A DNA stretch of 64,000 bases. Source: Lactuca virosa (taxonomy: Eukaryota > Streptophyta > Magnoliopsida > Asterales > Asteraceae). The first letter of the stretch is position 1. Every line of letters begins with the position of its first letter. The stretch spans positions 172,985,472 through 173,049,471 of the forward strand of contig CAKMRJ010005634.1 of assembly GCA_928212115.1 (NCBI GenBank). Direction: 5' to 3'. The notes under the pieces are model-generated. The model saw only the letters and a list, made by a program, of their open reading frames with translations. It searched no databases and was not told the DNA's origin. Positions 22,840-34,540 of this stretch are shown here, in pieces. The position numbers and the translations under genes are program-made.

Positions 22840-23110
22840 TGCCCATATAACATAAAATATTTATTATAGCATGTCGTTATTCTTCTTGTATAATATAAAA
22901 TATTTATTATACTCTGTCTGTATAATATGAAATATTTATTATGCCATGTCGTTATTCTGCCCATACAAATATAAAATATTTTTACTCTGCCCGTACAAAA
23001 ATAAAATATTTTTACTCTATGGTCACTCAGCCTGTATAATATGAAATATTTATTATACTTCGTCGTTACTCTACCCGTCTAATATGAAATATTTATTTAA
23101 TCTTGTCGTT
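22840..23110. repeat. AT-rich imperfect repeats
   Basis: A unit containing TCGTTATTCTGCCC and TATAATATAAAATATTTATTAT recurs about six times with drift. No coding potential. Confidence 0.7.
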
Positions 23111-23523
23111 ACTCTACTCATTTAATTTTTAAAACGATATAATTCTAAAACATTATTGTAATTAAACAACACGAACAGTTGCCTGACGACTAGAAATTAT
23201 AAAGTTAAGAGCTACAATGTTAGGGTATCGTAATGCACATTCGTCACCTAAGTGGTAACATTTGGTAAAGACCATTTCCTTATAACTGTTAATCTTAAGT
23301 GAGAGAGATAGTTATGTATAGATATATATGAGTTGACAACCACCTTGGTTGCTAGTGACAACCACGATGGGGGCGATAACTATCTTAAGAACAACCACAA
23401 CATCCGATAAAGTGTCATACGAGGCAAAAACTCATTAACTGCTCGATTACAGGGATTCACAGTAATGGATAAATAATACTAAATACATATAAATTAAAAG
23501 TAACACTTATATACAAATGAAAT

Positions 23524-24000
23524 CTACTTTTAGTATAAAAGTACATTCTAAACAAACTCACTTTCGGTCGAGAAAACACATATTCATCAAACACACTTTC
23601 GGTCAAGAAAGTACACTCATAACAAACACATTTTTGGTCAGGAAAGCATATCAAACATACTTTTGGTCAAGAAAGCACACTCATAACAAACACTCTTTCA
23701 GTCAAGAAAGCCCATATGTATCAAACATACTTTTGGTCAAGAAAGTACATTCATAACAAACACACTTTCAGCCAAGAAAGAACTCTCTTAACAAGCCTAC
23801 TTTTGATATAAGAGTAAATATTTCATAAACATGCTTTTGGTATAAAAGTACACGTTCAGTAAATATACTTTTGGTATAAAAGTACACGTTTAGTAAACAT
23901 ACTTGTTTGTATAAAATTACCTTTTCGATAAACCTACATTTTGGTATAAAAGTACATATTCAGTAAACATACTTTTTGTGTAAAAGTATTTTTCCATACA
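23524..24000. repeat. About 35-bp minisatellite
   Basis: About 13 head-to-tail units of 34-36 bp with the core CTTTTGGTCAAGAAAGTACA. The left units have the GGTCAAGAAAG form and the right units the GGTATAAAAGTAC form, a gradient expected from local expansion. The units are contiguous, without unique spacers. Confidence 0.85.
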
Positions 24001-24325
24001 AACGCTACAAACCTGTAAACTCACCAACAATATGTTGATGTTTTTAAAATCACATGTATTCTTAGGAAATCAAGAGATGGAAGCTTGTACTCCCGGAAGG
24101 CAAGTCGTGATGTCGCGATCATCTCTAGATTAGTGATACAGTTTTATTAAATAACTTACTGCTTAAGGCATCAGATTGTAGTAACTCTAAATGTCATTGT
24201 AATTTTTATTAAATAATAATACATTCACTATTTATGTTGTATTTTTTGTATACTATGGTCAATAATTGTGATCAATGATGACGTCACATAGCCCGGCGTT
24301 TCCGCCGTCGGTCACGGGTGCGACA
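23990..24325 (-). repeat. Probable LTR end fragment
   Basis: On the minus strand, TGTCGCACCCGTGACCGACG starts at 24325 and is followed by GCGGAAACGCCGGG. TGT plus a GC-rich opening, followed by AT-rich sequence, looks like the 5' end of a chromovirus LTR. I could not find the other LTR boundary or a target duplication. The adjacent minisatellite may belong to it. Confidence 0.35.
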
Positions 24326-25838
24326 AAATGTGTTGAGAACAAGCTAGGCAGGAACAATTCAATAATGTTAAGTCCTTTCTATAATGTAAATTGCAGAAGG
24401 GAACTTCTATCAGTGCACACTTTGTGAAAATGAAGTCCTACATTGATAGGCTATACTATCTTGTTGTTCAATTTCCTCAATTTCCGCTGATATAGCACCC
24501 ACAAGGAACCCTGGTGAAGCTATTTGCTTGTACAGCCAACACATAGGATATTGGAAGCATAGTTGTCCATAATACCTAGAGGAACCTAAAAAGAACATAG
24601 CCAAATGTTATGGTACCTCAGTCACAAATAAATCTATATTACTTCTACTTCTAATACTCACATTTCTGCTCATACGTAGGGATTAAAGCAAAGTAGGAAG
24701 TTGAGGTATGGAGAGTTTGACCTCATCACGGACAACCAACAAAATATTGCCGTTACGATGACCGGGGACTACGAGCTTCTGCTATATCTAGCGGTGTTTC
24801 AATTAGCTTATTAGATTATTGCTACTCGTCAGAAATAGAAAGAAACTTTTTTTTTTTTTTTGCATTATATAAAGATGATTTCGATTTCAATTTGAATTTG
24901 AATCTGGTTCTAAAAACAAATTTCCCAACAAGATTCATAGCTAGACCTTTTTTTGTGAAGTTTTTGGAGGATACAATATTTTTTTGGATTAAAGAATTGA
25001 AAAAAGGTACAATTAAGATCTAACATATTCAAAAAAAAAAAAAAAAAGATTGCTTGGGAATGTTTATAAGGCATAGTTTACTTAGTTTGGGAGAGGGTTT
25101 GATTTCTTTTAACATGCCGAGTACAAAGAAGAAGACTAATCAAATGATGTGGGGTGTGTGGATGATAAGAAAACGTTGGGACGTTCTTTATGCAAAGGTG
25201 AATAACGTCGAAAATATCGTCCCTTTATTATATGGCTGTCAACCAAAAAAAAAACAACACAAGTTCTCTACCAATTGCTTTATTGGGTGAACACATACAT
25301 TAGTTTTTCACACAAGCTCGAAACATGTGAGAAAGAAACGACAGAAAAGAAGAACGTGGTATACAGGAAGAAAGTTAAAAGCTTTCTGATACCAAAAAAA
25401 ATTGGTTCCACCAAGCAACAGGTGGGATACCTGCAAGATGCTGAAATCGTAAGAAACCAAGAACAAAATAAAGAAAATAACTTTTTTCTTGTTCTTTAGT
25501 GATTAAAAGGTTTTCTCTTTTCCATTTTCCATTGAGAGTTTGATTTCATATGCATTGCTAAAAATGATAAAGTTTAATCTATTTAATGGCAAACTTATAT
25601 ATTTTACGTTTAAAAAAAAAAAAAAAAAAAAAAAAAGACAAAACAGTAATATAATGGAGCAAATTGATTTTTGTTTTAATAATCAAATGCAGGGAGCATG
25701 AAAAAAATTAAAACACAACTATCCAATCTTTGACCAATAAGACATCGATTCACATAATAACTTGGACCTAAAGCGAAAACCATGAAACAAAATCAAAGCG
25801 TGTTCATAGAGATTCAAAGAACTTGATGAAGCCATGCA
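24326..25838. other. Intergenic stretch, no recognisable gene
   Basis: Contains poly-T (about 24847-24861), poly-A runs (about 25031-25046 and 25613-25636) and short ORFs of 60-80 codons (24410-24604 minus, 25054-25290 plus, 25275-25499 plus) that I cannot assign. 25700-25838 resembles the sequence downstream of the EP1-like gene at 47620-47711, so it is probably the old 3' UTR of the pseudogene. Confidence 0.5.
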
Positions 25839-26848
25839 TTAATTCTTGGGTGCTTTGATGTACGCCAAATGAGTTGAGTTTCCAACTCTTGTTAATGTTT
25901 TCAAATCGTAAGCTATCCAGCATCTTGATCCTTGTGTATGATAGAAATAGCCCATGCACTTGCAGTCCTTGGTGCATTTACTCTCGCAGTCGCTTTGCTT
26001 CCTTCCACCATCTCCCCTTGTGTACTTAATCATAAAATGGTCAACACCTTCAAGCTTGTAGTAGGTAAAGTCACTAGGTTTACAAGACACCTTCTTTGCC
26101 TCACAATCTTTGCTCCACCCACTTAGTCCATTTGGTGTATAGGGCATGCGACACACTGGCTATTCTCACATAGCCCATACTTTCCACATCGTTCTGGCAA
26201 TTGGCACTCGCCGTCTCTGGAATCCCGGTCTAGAAACGTTTATACCACTTCCCACACGGCTCCTTGCACATTCGGGTTATACGTGTAGAATCTAAGGTTT
26301 CCATCTAGCCCTAGTCGAAGAAAAGATAAAGTGTTGTTGTATCGTGAGTAGGCCATGTTGCGACTCGAATTGGAAAAGGGATATGAGATAAAGTAATCAA
26401 ACCTCAAGTAATATAGAAAACCCTGATCGGTATCTAGGACTGAAGTCAGAGTTAGATTGGTCAAACTACCCTTGTCCATGGTGAACCATTCGCTAGAAGT
26501 CCAATAAAGCATTAGAGTTGGGCGAGGTGTGTTGGTGCTCCTGTAGTACAAAGCTAGCGGTTTATAAGGCTCCATGACCAAGCTATATGCTCCATCAATG
26601 TTGTTCTCAGCTGAAGCACGACTGGTCAGCCTACTAGTTCCACTAGCTTGGAAAGATTGACCAACCAAGAGAGTGTCCGTTGGCCGGTCGAAACTTTGCC
26701 ATATGAAATTACCCTTGCCATCATGAAGAACCATGTTACCGTTCGGTAGCACCTTCAAACCGACTACACCGCTGTCAGCGGTACTAGATTGCCAGGAAAT
26801 CAGGCCATCGGCATCTGTTAGGACGAGGTTTCCATCTGTACCCAAGCT
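25839..26848 (-). pseudogene. EP1-like lectin-family pseudogene
   Basis: A truncated paralogue of the gene at 47712. It keeps the second half of the bulb-type lectin domain (GNLVLTDADGLISWQ, GNMVLHDGKGNFIWQSFD, PTDTLLVGQ), the middle region and the C-terminal PAN/apple-type domain (CESKCTKDCKCMGYFYHTQG, CWIAYDLKTLTRVGN). Defects: about 110 N-terminal residues including the signal peptide are missing beyond 26848; a TAA replaces Tyr before TFLDR (about 26240); and a 1-nt frameshift lies at about 26150. It ends APKN-stop, without the C-terminal extension of the other copy. Probably one half of a tandem duplication. Confidence 0.9.
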
Positions 26849-27006
26849 GAGGGTTTTGCAGGGATTGAACTCCCGACCTTATTTAAATTGTATTTTTGGA
26901 TCTTAGAAAAAGTACTTCATAAGAACAAGTTTACTACCAAAGGATGTTTGACATAGCTAATAACTTTTTTAATTAAAAGGTAATGGGTTCAGATATAGAT
27001 ACGAAA

Positions 27007-27258
27007 GGGATAATGACTTGAGAGAGTAACGAACTTTCAACTTTATTCACATTTAGTTACTTAATTTTTTTTCCGTGCTTGATTTACCCCTGGGTTATTT
27101 GAATTTGTTCACATTTTACCTTTATGACCGGTTACAACCAGTCGTAAGGGTAAAATGTGACCATTTCAAATAATTCATGGGTAAATCAAGCACGAAAAAA
27201 AGTTCAGTAACTAAATATGAACTAGTTGAAAGTTATTACCCTTTCAAGTCATTATCCC
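27007..27258. repeat. Fold-back (MITE-like) element
   Basis: GGGATAATGACTTGA at 27007 is inverted at 27244-27258 (TCAAGTCATTATCCC). The arms match along most of their length, for example TTTACCCCTGGGTTATTTGAA against TTCAAATAATTCATGGGTAAA. The centre is near 27133, with an inner CCGGTTACAACCAGTCG. The whole 252 bp could fold as one hairpin. No protein. A partial relative occurs near 47430-47535. Confidence 0.75.
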
Positions 27259-27803
27259 TTATTGTAATCATCCCTTAGTTTATTTTATTGTGTCTTGTGT
27301 TTGTAAGGAGTATTACAAAATAGAATGTGCATCACAAAAGCATGTTGTAGTTCATTGCTTTAATCCTAGTCAGTGAGATAAACTTTTAACTAGAGTTCGT
27401 TTATTTACGTAGAAGTGAAACGCCAACCCACAAACAAGAAATAATCAGTACAGTTTCACAAACGCATAAAGATACATATACGAGCAATAAAACGAAATAT
27501 AGATTGAAAATCAAAAGGAGCATGGTGAGAAGGTACATATAGAACCAACATACAAATAGAAAAGGTAGATATAAGTAATAACTAGGAAGAAAAGTATCAA
27601 CAAAACAAGTTGAAAGTAAAAACAGTGAAAATTAGGAAAATGCACAAAAAAATGTTAAGGCAACTAGCACTTGGACTACTCATGTAGTGCTCTACGACCT
27701 TGATGTTATACATCCATACTCTCTAATCAAAGTGTGTGTCCTTGTAAAGAGAAAAACCTCATTCAAATTTAACATTGCATTATCTTCACGTTTATCTATC
27801 ATA

Positions 27804-28090
27804 CACTACAAGAAATAATTGTATTAGTGGCGACGCCTACCTTTAACGGCGGCAAGTTGTTTCCGCGTTACTTGTCGCCGTTAGGTGTCGCCGCTAAAGG
27901 CGTCACCGCTAATACCATTGTACTGCGATCCGCATCAAAGGCCATCTGCAAATCCTGTCCGTTTGATCTACATCTAATCCAACGATTTTCATTGCCGAAA
28001 AAAAACGCAGTGACTTTCCCCTCCAGGGGTGTCGCCGCTAAAATGTTGTCGTCGCCGCTATTAATTGTCGCCGCTAAAACCCTATCGTAG
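27804..28090. repeat. CACTA-1 left terminal and sub-terminal repeats
   Basis: The 13-bp terminus is followed by GTGGCGACGCC, GTCGCCGTTAGG, GTCGCCGCTAAAG, GTCGCCGCTAAAA and related units in both orientations. In CACTA elements such sub-terminal motifs are the binding sites of the TNP1/TnpA-like protein (established for En/Spm). Confidence 0.85.
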
Positions 28091-28550
28091 ATAAGCCGTC
28101 ACTTCACCTCTTTCCTGTTCTGCCTCATTTCCTCTTATGATTTTGTTGCGATTTCCTTCCGACCATGTGACACCCCCAATTTCACGGCCAGAAAAGACCG
28201 ATTTGTTTATGCTTTGTTTTTAAAATCAGAGTAATCTTTTACAGAAAACAGTTGCGGAATTTGTTCCCAAAACAAAACATGATAAGAATTTATCAAAGCA
28301 TTTCTTTAAAGAAATGTATTTTCATTATATAACAAAATCTCGGGATGTCATGTTCAATACAGACCAAAAGCATAAACAGAACAACATAGACCTTACACAG
28401 TTAATTATAACTACGAGCCTATAATCCTTATCTCTTGTTACGTCAACCAACTTATGCTCTTGTGCCACAACCTGTAATACAAAGAAAACTGAGTGGGTCA
28501 GGCTTGGGAGCCTGGTGAGCATATAGGGTTTTCAACCCACAATATTATAT

Positions 28551-28553
<3 letters not shown>

Positions 28554-28625
<72 letters not shown>
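28554..28625. repeat. (TA)n microsatellite in C's LTR
   Basis: About 72 bp of TA in the left LTR; only about 28 bp in the right copy (41326-41353). The difference shows length change since insertion. Confidence 0.95.
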
Positions 28626-28630
<5 letters not shown>

Positions 28631-28721
28631 CATCAAACGATCATTCCAATTACCCATCCCCATTATCTTCCTTACTCTTAAGGGTCTACCCTAAGAGTCA
28701 TCTATTCGTTCACTCCGTATC

Positions 28722-29235
28722 AGGCACTAAGACAATAGCTGCCAGGATTCTTTATTAGACACTAAGACAATAGCTGCCAGGATTCTTTATTTGGCACTAA
28801 GAAAATAGCTGCCAAGGTTCTTTCATAAAGCACTAATTCCATAGCTGCTATGGCTCATTCATCGGGTACTAAATCCATAGCTACCAGTGTAGGTACTAAG
28901 TCCATAGCTACCAACGTTTATCTAACAGGTACTAAGTCCATAGCTATCATCGTGTATCTATCAGTACTAAATCCATAGCTACCAGCGTTCGTCTATACGG
29001 TACTAAATCCATAGCCATCATCGTCTATCTATCAGTACTAAATCCATAGCTACCAGCGTTCGTCTATACGGTACTAAATCCATAGCTACCAAGGTTCATC
29101 TATACAGTACTAAATCCATAGCTACCGAAGTTTATCTTTACAGTACTAAATCCATAGCTACCAGTGTAGGTACTAAGTCCATAGCTACCAACGTTTGTCT
29201 ATACGGTACTAAATCCATAGCTACCAAGGTTCGTC
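28722..29235. repeat. 15-unit, about 36-bp minisatellite in C's LTR
   Basis: Units share TACTAAATCCATAGCTACC followed by a variable GTTYRTCTATA part. Two units are short (about 27 bp). The left-most units have GGCACTAAGACAATAGCTGCC instead. The right LTR (41450-41962) has the same 15 units in the same order, so the array predates this insertion. Confidence 0.93.
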
Positions 29236-29808
29236 TTTCGTCTCATCCTCAAACTCACCCGTCATCACACACCAACTAATTCGTCTACCCATGTTCTACC
29301 CAACATATTTGTAGATATAACATACATATACAGTTTAACTCATTTAAAACCTATATAAAACATCCATTCCACGCTTATCTCAAATAAACAACAATATATA
29401 AACACATAACACGTATTTCGTAGCAAATACTTAATACTTATATGTTAGAAGAAAGTAACTATATACTCACTCATAACATAGATATAATAAATTCAACCAA
29501 TACTTGTACTAAGATCGTGTTTATGAAAGGGACTATACACTCACTTGATCAGAAGATGACCGGACAGCACTACGGCTCTAAGAGTAGTAGCTCTTCGGTG
29601 AAACTAGAATATCTTCAAATACATGGCTTCTCGCAGGCAGACCTTCGGCTCGGAAACTCCTTTCTCCTCGGGATCTTCGGGGCTTCGGGACTCGCTTCGG
29701 GTCTCGGGATGATATCGGGGCTTCGGGGGGTTAAAAGAGGGCTTAGAGAGAGTATCGGGAGTGAGAGAGAAGAGATAGAGCAACGAAAATCGGCTGACCC
29801 TCGATTTC

Positions 29809-29816
29809 TATTTATA
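29809..29816 (-). promoter_or_regulatory. Putative TATA box of element C
   Basis: TATAAATA on the minus strand within ACCCTATAAATAG, directly downstream of the dyad cluster at 29834-29968. Confidence 0.6.
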
Positions 29817-29833
29817 GGGTCATTTTTCAGCTC

Positions 29834-29997
29834 TCACGTCGTGAATTTTAAGTTCTCACGTCGTGAACTTAGTCGTCACTGCATGCGTCATCACAGCTTG
29901 CGTCTGACAGGCTCTGAAAGGTCAAATCACTGAGTTCACGTCGTGAACACTGTATTCACGTCGTGAACTCTGACACAGTATCGGGGTTCGCGCCCCG
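29834..29997. repeat. TCACGTCGTGA dyad cluster of element C
   Basis: Four copies of the CpG-centred dyad at 29834-29844, 29856-29866, 29934-29948 (GTTCACGTCGTGAAC) and 29954-29968, plus CGGGGTTCGCGCCCCG at 29982-29997. All lie upstream of the TATAAATA box in transcription direction. The right LTR has three of the four, two with CG changed to CA. Confidence 0.9.
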
Positions 29998-30673
29998 AAC
30001 TTCAGAAAATCATAACTTTCGCATACGAGCTCCGTTTTCAACGTTCTTTATATCGACGCGTAGGTGCGACTATTCTCTACAACTCTCGTTTAGGCTCCGT
30101 CGGCTAATTTTGAATTTATTTTTATTATATTATTTTTAGTAGGCCGGGACAGGAAAACTCCGTTAGAAATTCATAACCCCTTCATCTGACGTCCGTTTTC
30201 ATCTGTCTTTTTACCGTTGGACTACTATCAACGAGATCTTCGATTCTCGTTTAGATTGTTTCGGCTAAATCTCGCTCGATCTCATATTCGAACTTCGGGC
30301 TGTACACTGCTAAGCCGAAACTTCGAAAAATCATAACTTCCTCATACGAAGTCAGATTTTGGCGTTCTTTTCATGCACGATCTCGGTTTAACATATTCTA
30401 CGACTTTCGTTTAGATCGCTAAATCCAAATATCGCTCTATCGTAAATTCACTATTTACGCCGCGCTGTGTCTTGTCGGTTCTGTCGCGAAACTTCGACAT
30501 GTCATAACTTCTTCGTTATAACTCGGATTTCGGCGTTCTTTATATTTTCGGAAACCTTGAGACATATAATACAACTTGGTTAAGATTAATCCTTCTAAAT
30601 AATCTTCCATCAAAAACTCATTTTTGATGCTTATCGTCTCTAAATTGACTAGCCCGGATCTAAGGGCGTTACA

Positions 30674-31529
30674 ATTATCTCCCCCTTAGGATGATTACGT
30701 CCCGGAATCATCAACGAAAATAGGACTTGTATAATGATTCCATACGTTATCTCTCCATCCTAAGTAATAACGATGATGCTCGATCTGGCACCTGCTCTTC
30801 GTACTAGGTTGGACTTTTAATCGTAACCTACAAGTTACAAAATAAATCCTTATTGAGGACTCCTTCTTCTTTTTAGGATAAGTACTTCCCCTTATCTATT
30901 GTAACAGATCGATGGGTCATGTTCTAATGACCTTCATCAGATGATGCAACGTCTAGACTCAAGTCTCTTAGAGTCAAATTCCAAAATGGAATATACCTTC
31001 CTTCATATTCTAATGTGATATAGTCACATTTTAACATGTAGCATCTCTAGCTACTAACGAGCGCGATGTTATTGGTGGCATTGATTTCAATCTTCTGACT
31101 TAAGTCAGATGCTACCTCGAACTTGGTTCTCCGAACCACGTAACAAACTCATTGTAGTCGGACTCAATTCGATATGACCACTAGGGTCGGAATAACAACC
31201 ATCTTACTAGTCATTACCGAAACAAAGGTAATGACATTCCTGAATAAAACGGAATCAATTACTAGTTTCTTGGTAACCTTGTGACTTTCCCTGATCCAAG
31301 TGTGAGTCTTGTGCTTCCGGTAGTATATGCATCTACTACCTTTCACACCTACTCATACTCGTCCCAAGTGTTGTCCCGCAGTCGACCAAGTCACCATACA
31401 AGAAAATCACACAATCATACAACACATCAGATAGCAAAACTAGGGTTTATATTATTTCTTGAAACGATTACACAAAGGTTCAAGTTCACCCTATACTACG
31501 CCTCTAATAGGCTACACTTCCTGATACAG
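30674..31529 (-). other. Non-coding 3' internal part of element C
   Basis: Between the PPT and the TA tract. No RT, RNase H or integrase motif on either strand; I see no other structure. Confidence 0.6.
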
Positions 31530-31533
31530 ACTC

Positions 31534-31580
<47 letters not shown>
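31530..31580. repeat. (TA)n microsatellite at the gag end of element C
   Basis: TA-rich tract abutting the end of the gag frame (31586). Pol should begin here, so it may mark the deletion point. Confidence 0.9.
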
Positions 31581-31585
<5 letters not shown>

Positions 31586-32806
31586 TCATCCTTGAATCCT
31601 CGCGTTGTTTTCTGCTTCATCAAGGATCATGTGGAATGCCCTTGGCTTTGGCGGTGCTTCTAGCCTTGCTGCTTCATTTTTCTTTGGGCAGTCTCTAAAC
31701 ATGTGCCCCTAGCCTCCACATCTGTAGCACACCTTATCATTGTGTGTACAGTTCTTGGAATAGTGGCCGATCCTTCCACATTTGTAACAGGTTACTTCTT
31801 CGTTGCATGTTCCAAAGTGCTTCTTCTTGCACTTTTCACACCACTTGGGTCCATACCTTTGGTCATCTAGGTTAGACTTTGCGAACTTTCCCTTATTATT
31901 AGGTCTTGAGGATCCTTCAAACTTCCTCTTTTCTCCAACTTCAACCTTATCTAGACCCTTCTCTTTTATCTGAGTCTCGACATTCTTAGCAGCTCTAACG
32001 ACTGCCTTCAACGTACTTGCCATTTTGACCGTTGGGCCAAAGTCTGATGGCAATCCATTAGCAAATTTTTCGATCTTGGCGAGCTCAGTCGGCACCAAGT
32101 ATGGAAACAATTTCATCTTTTCGATAAACGCAGTAGCATAATCATCAATGCTCATTTCCCCCTTTTTCAAGTTTTGGAACTCATTGTTCAGATCAATCAG
32201 ATCTATCTCTGAGCAGTACTGCATCTTTAACTGCTCCAGGAATGATTCCCAAGACATCCTCAGGGCTTCCCCTCGAGGCATCATATATGCCAGTAACTTC
32301 CACCAGCTCAAGACTCTGGTCTTCAGTTGTCTAACTGCAAAGACAGTCTTCTGTTTGTTGCTACAGTCGCAACTCTCAAACACCATCTCCATTTCGGAGA
32401 TCCAGTCCATAATCTCAACAGGCTTTGGGCTTCCAGAAAGACTTGGCGGCTTGGCGCCCAAGAAATTTTTATACATACGCCCATCCCTGTTTCTTTCCCT
32501 TTCCGGGTCATTCCTTTCTGCCACTGGGGGTTCTGCTTGTCCAACAGTCTCACTGTAGTTACCTCCCTCCGAATGCCCTCCATTCACTTCGGGCTCTTCC
32601 ACTTGAAGTGACAGTTCCTCACGATTGTGTTGGAGTAATCGCCTTGTCTCTTCCATTTGGCGATCCAACATCCTCTACATCATCGCTTGCACCCCAGCCA
32701 TCGTCATTGGCTCTGGTGGTGCTGCTACAACAGGCACTCGCTCAATCACAGGTGGTTGATTCCTGTCTTCGTTCACGTTTCCAACTCCACTTCTGGTTCT
32801 TACCAT
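31586..32806 (-). pseudogene. Element C gag
   Basis: Starts MVRTRSGVGN at 32806. A TAG (probably CAG) follows after about 43 codons, then an open frame of about 320 residues. This has a Gag capsid region (MDWISEMEMVFESCDC, SWWKLLAYMMPRGE), a basic linker, and zinc knuckles CEKCKKKHFGTC, CYKCGRIGHYSKNC and CYRCGG..GHMFRDC; the last is interrupted by TAG. The frame ends ARIQG-stop at 31586, just where the protease would start in a full element. Capsid protein of a non-autonomous derivative. Confidence 0.88.
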
Positions 32807-33162
32807 TTTTGATCTACACACCGAATATGGTGAATTCATATCCTCAATCACGATAGATAATTAAATCATCCTTATCACTCCGAAACGTTTACATGCTAAT
32901 TCTAATATCGTAGTCGTAAGCTTAGAATCCTAAACACATAAGGTTTCCAGATCCGGTCGGCAACAGCAAATAGATCCGAACAAACAATATCATATATAGC
33001 AAACATATAGCATTTAGCACATAAAAGCATTTTAGGCATCTTTCCTAAAATATACTAGTGCTCGTGTCTAAAATATGGTAGACACTCATCTCACAATCAT
33101 TGCTTAACATTCTAAGTTTAAGTCTAGAATTTCCTACAATTTCCTAGTTCGCTTAAACTAAT

Positions 33163-33174
33163 GCTCTGATACCA
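33163..33174 (-). other. Primer binding site of element C
   Basis: TGGTATCAGAGC on the minus strand, two bases from the LTR; initiator tRNA-Met type. Confidence 0.9.
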
Positions 33175-33176
33175 AC

Positions 33177-33289
33177 TGTGACACCCCCAATTTCACGGCC
33201 AGAAAAGACCGATTTGTTTATGCTTTGTTTTTAAAATCAGAGTAATCTTTTACAGAAAACAGTTGCAGAATTTGTTCCCAAAACAAAAC
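33177..33289 (-). repeat. 5' LTR of element C, inner fragment
   Basis: 113 bp matching 28166-28278. Cut at 33289 by copia element E; continues at 41085. Confidence 0.93.
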
Positions 33290-34072
33290 TGTTGGATTAG
33301 TGTCTAAGTCCATAACTATATTTGGTATGTACTTGACCCGACCAGGCATGGTCCATTTGGGTTGCATGGCATCATGCACTTGGATAGACTAAATGAGAGA
33401 AATAAGACACTTATGGTTATTAATATATTATAAGTTCTAATATATTAATAATAAGAATAATAATATTTAATTAGCATTGATCAAGAATTAATTTAGAATT
33501 AATTATGTGATCAAAAGAAGACTAATTAAATATATGGCTTGATTGTGTAAATCATCCATAACTTATATAGTGGGCCAAAGCTCCATGGATAATCAAGTTG
33601 GGTTAAACCCATAGGATGCTCCATGGATGCTCCATGGAGGTTACTTAACCCATGGGTCATGGAAATGAAAGGTCATGACAATTAGGGTTTACATGGTGTA
33701 ACCCTAATTGTAACATACTATATAAGCATCATATTATTCACCAAAATTGGCACTAGTGTGGGAAAAAAAAGGGCTAGCCGATTTCTTGAAGTGTGGATTT
33801 CTCTCTAAGTTATTCCAAGAGCATTTGATGTTGTGTGAGCCATTTGAGGTGTCACATTTGAGGCACTAGGCACTCAAGCCCCATGGAGTCAAGCTACACT
33901 ACAAAAGGTATGTATTCTATCTATATTATTACCCAAGTATCTATGATTGTATGCTAGATAGGGTAATACCTTGGAATATTAGCATTTGCATGTATATTAG
34001 AGAAAACATAGATCCAAGGTATTTAGGGTTGCATGTACACCATAGGAGTGTTAGAATGCTCAAAACCCAACA
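33290..34072 (+). repeat. 5' LTR of element E
   Basis: 783 bp, from TGTTGGATTAGTG to CCCAACA. It contains an ACTATATAAGC TATA-like site (about 33718) and an AATTAGGGTTTACATGG telobox region. It differs from 40297-41079 at GGCACTA-G/T-GCACT and in the last bases (CCCAACA against CCCATCA). Confidence 0.95.
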
Positions 34073-34073
34073 G

Positions 34074-34083
34074 TGGTATCAGA
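34074..34083 (+). other. Primer binding site of element E
   Basis: TGGTATCAGA one base after the LTR; initiator tRNA-Met type, usual for copia. Confidence 0.88.
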
Positions 34084-34153
34084 TCCTAGGGCTGTTTTCA
34101 ATTATACTTGATGCAACTTATTTTTCAAGGCTGAGAATCTGTCCAGACAGAAA

Positions 34154-34237
34154 ACTCGACGAGTTCTGGCCATAAACTCGACGAGTTCATGTGTTAAGGC
34201 ATGAACTCGACGAGTTTCCTATAAGAACTCGACGAGT
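34154..34237. repeat. Four ACTCGACGAGT dyads in E's leader
   Basis: Copies at 34154-34164, 34176-34186, 34205-34215 and 34227-34237, spaced 22-29 bp, about one to three helical turns apart. The motif is the same family as in the LTR of Ty3 element A. Confidence 0.93.
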
Positions 34238-34540
34238 TTGTGTCCCAGACAGCATATCTTCGACTGTTTTGGCTGGAATTGGACTAGGAACATTACCATA
34301 AGTTGTTTTTGAACTTATAAACTTTTTTTGATGTGGTAATGTTCATGCTAATCCAATTTCAAAGATAATTGTCAATAGATTCATGTTTTGTATTAGTTTA
34401 AGTGTTATGCTAATTACATGAAAAAAGTGTGATTCCAATTATCTTGTTCATATGAGTTGCTTAGATTAATAGAAAAGTTAATTGATTATGTGTTTTCAAT
34501 CCATTTTAATCTAAGAGTTGATTCTAAAATGTGTTTGTGT

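Larger units (their letters stand above)
28166..30673 (-). repeat. 3' LTR of element C
   Basis: A 2508-bp LTR matching 33177-33289 plus 41085-43394. It has a TA tract (28554-28625), a 15-unit minisatellite, TATAAATA and CpG dyads. The right LTR lacks a 27-bp block near 28360 and has a shorter TA tract. Confidence 0.93.

Noticed and set aside
24410..24604. 64-codon minus-strand frame and neighbouring short frames up to 25499
   Set aside because: No recognisable domain, no partner exon, and stops all around; not supported as a gene.
28493..28681. Reading frames made of repeated Ile-Tyr or Tyr-Val-Cys (also 43718-44069 and 63222-63448)
   Set aside because: They are translations of TA and CATA microsatellites.
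28722..29235. Regular repeats that could look like a CRISPR array (also 23524-24000)
   Set aside because: Units are contiguous without unique spacers, and the window is plant nuclear DNA.
33896..33908. CACTACAAAAGG resembling a CACTA terminus (also at about 40905)
   Set aside because: It lies inside both LTRs of copia E at the same place, with no inverted partner or duplication.
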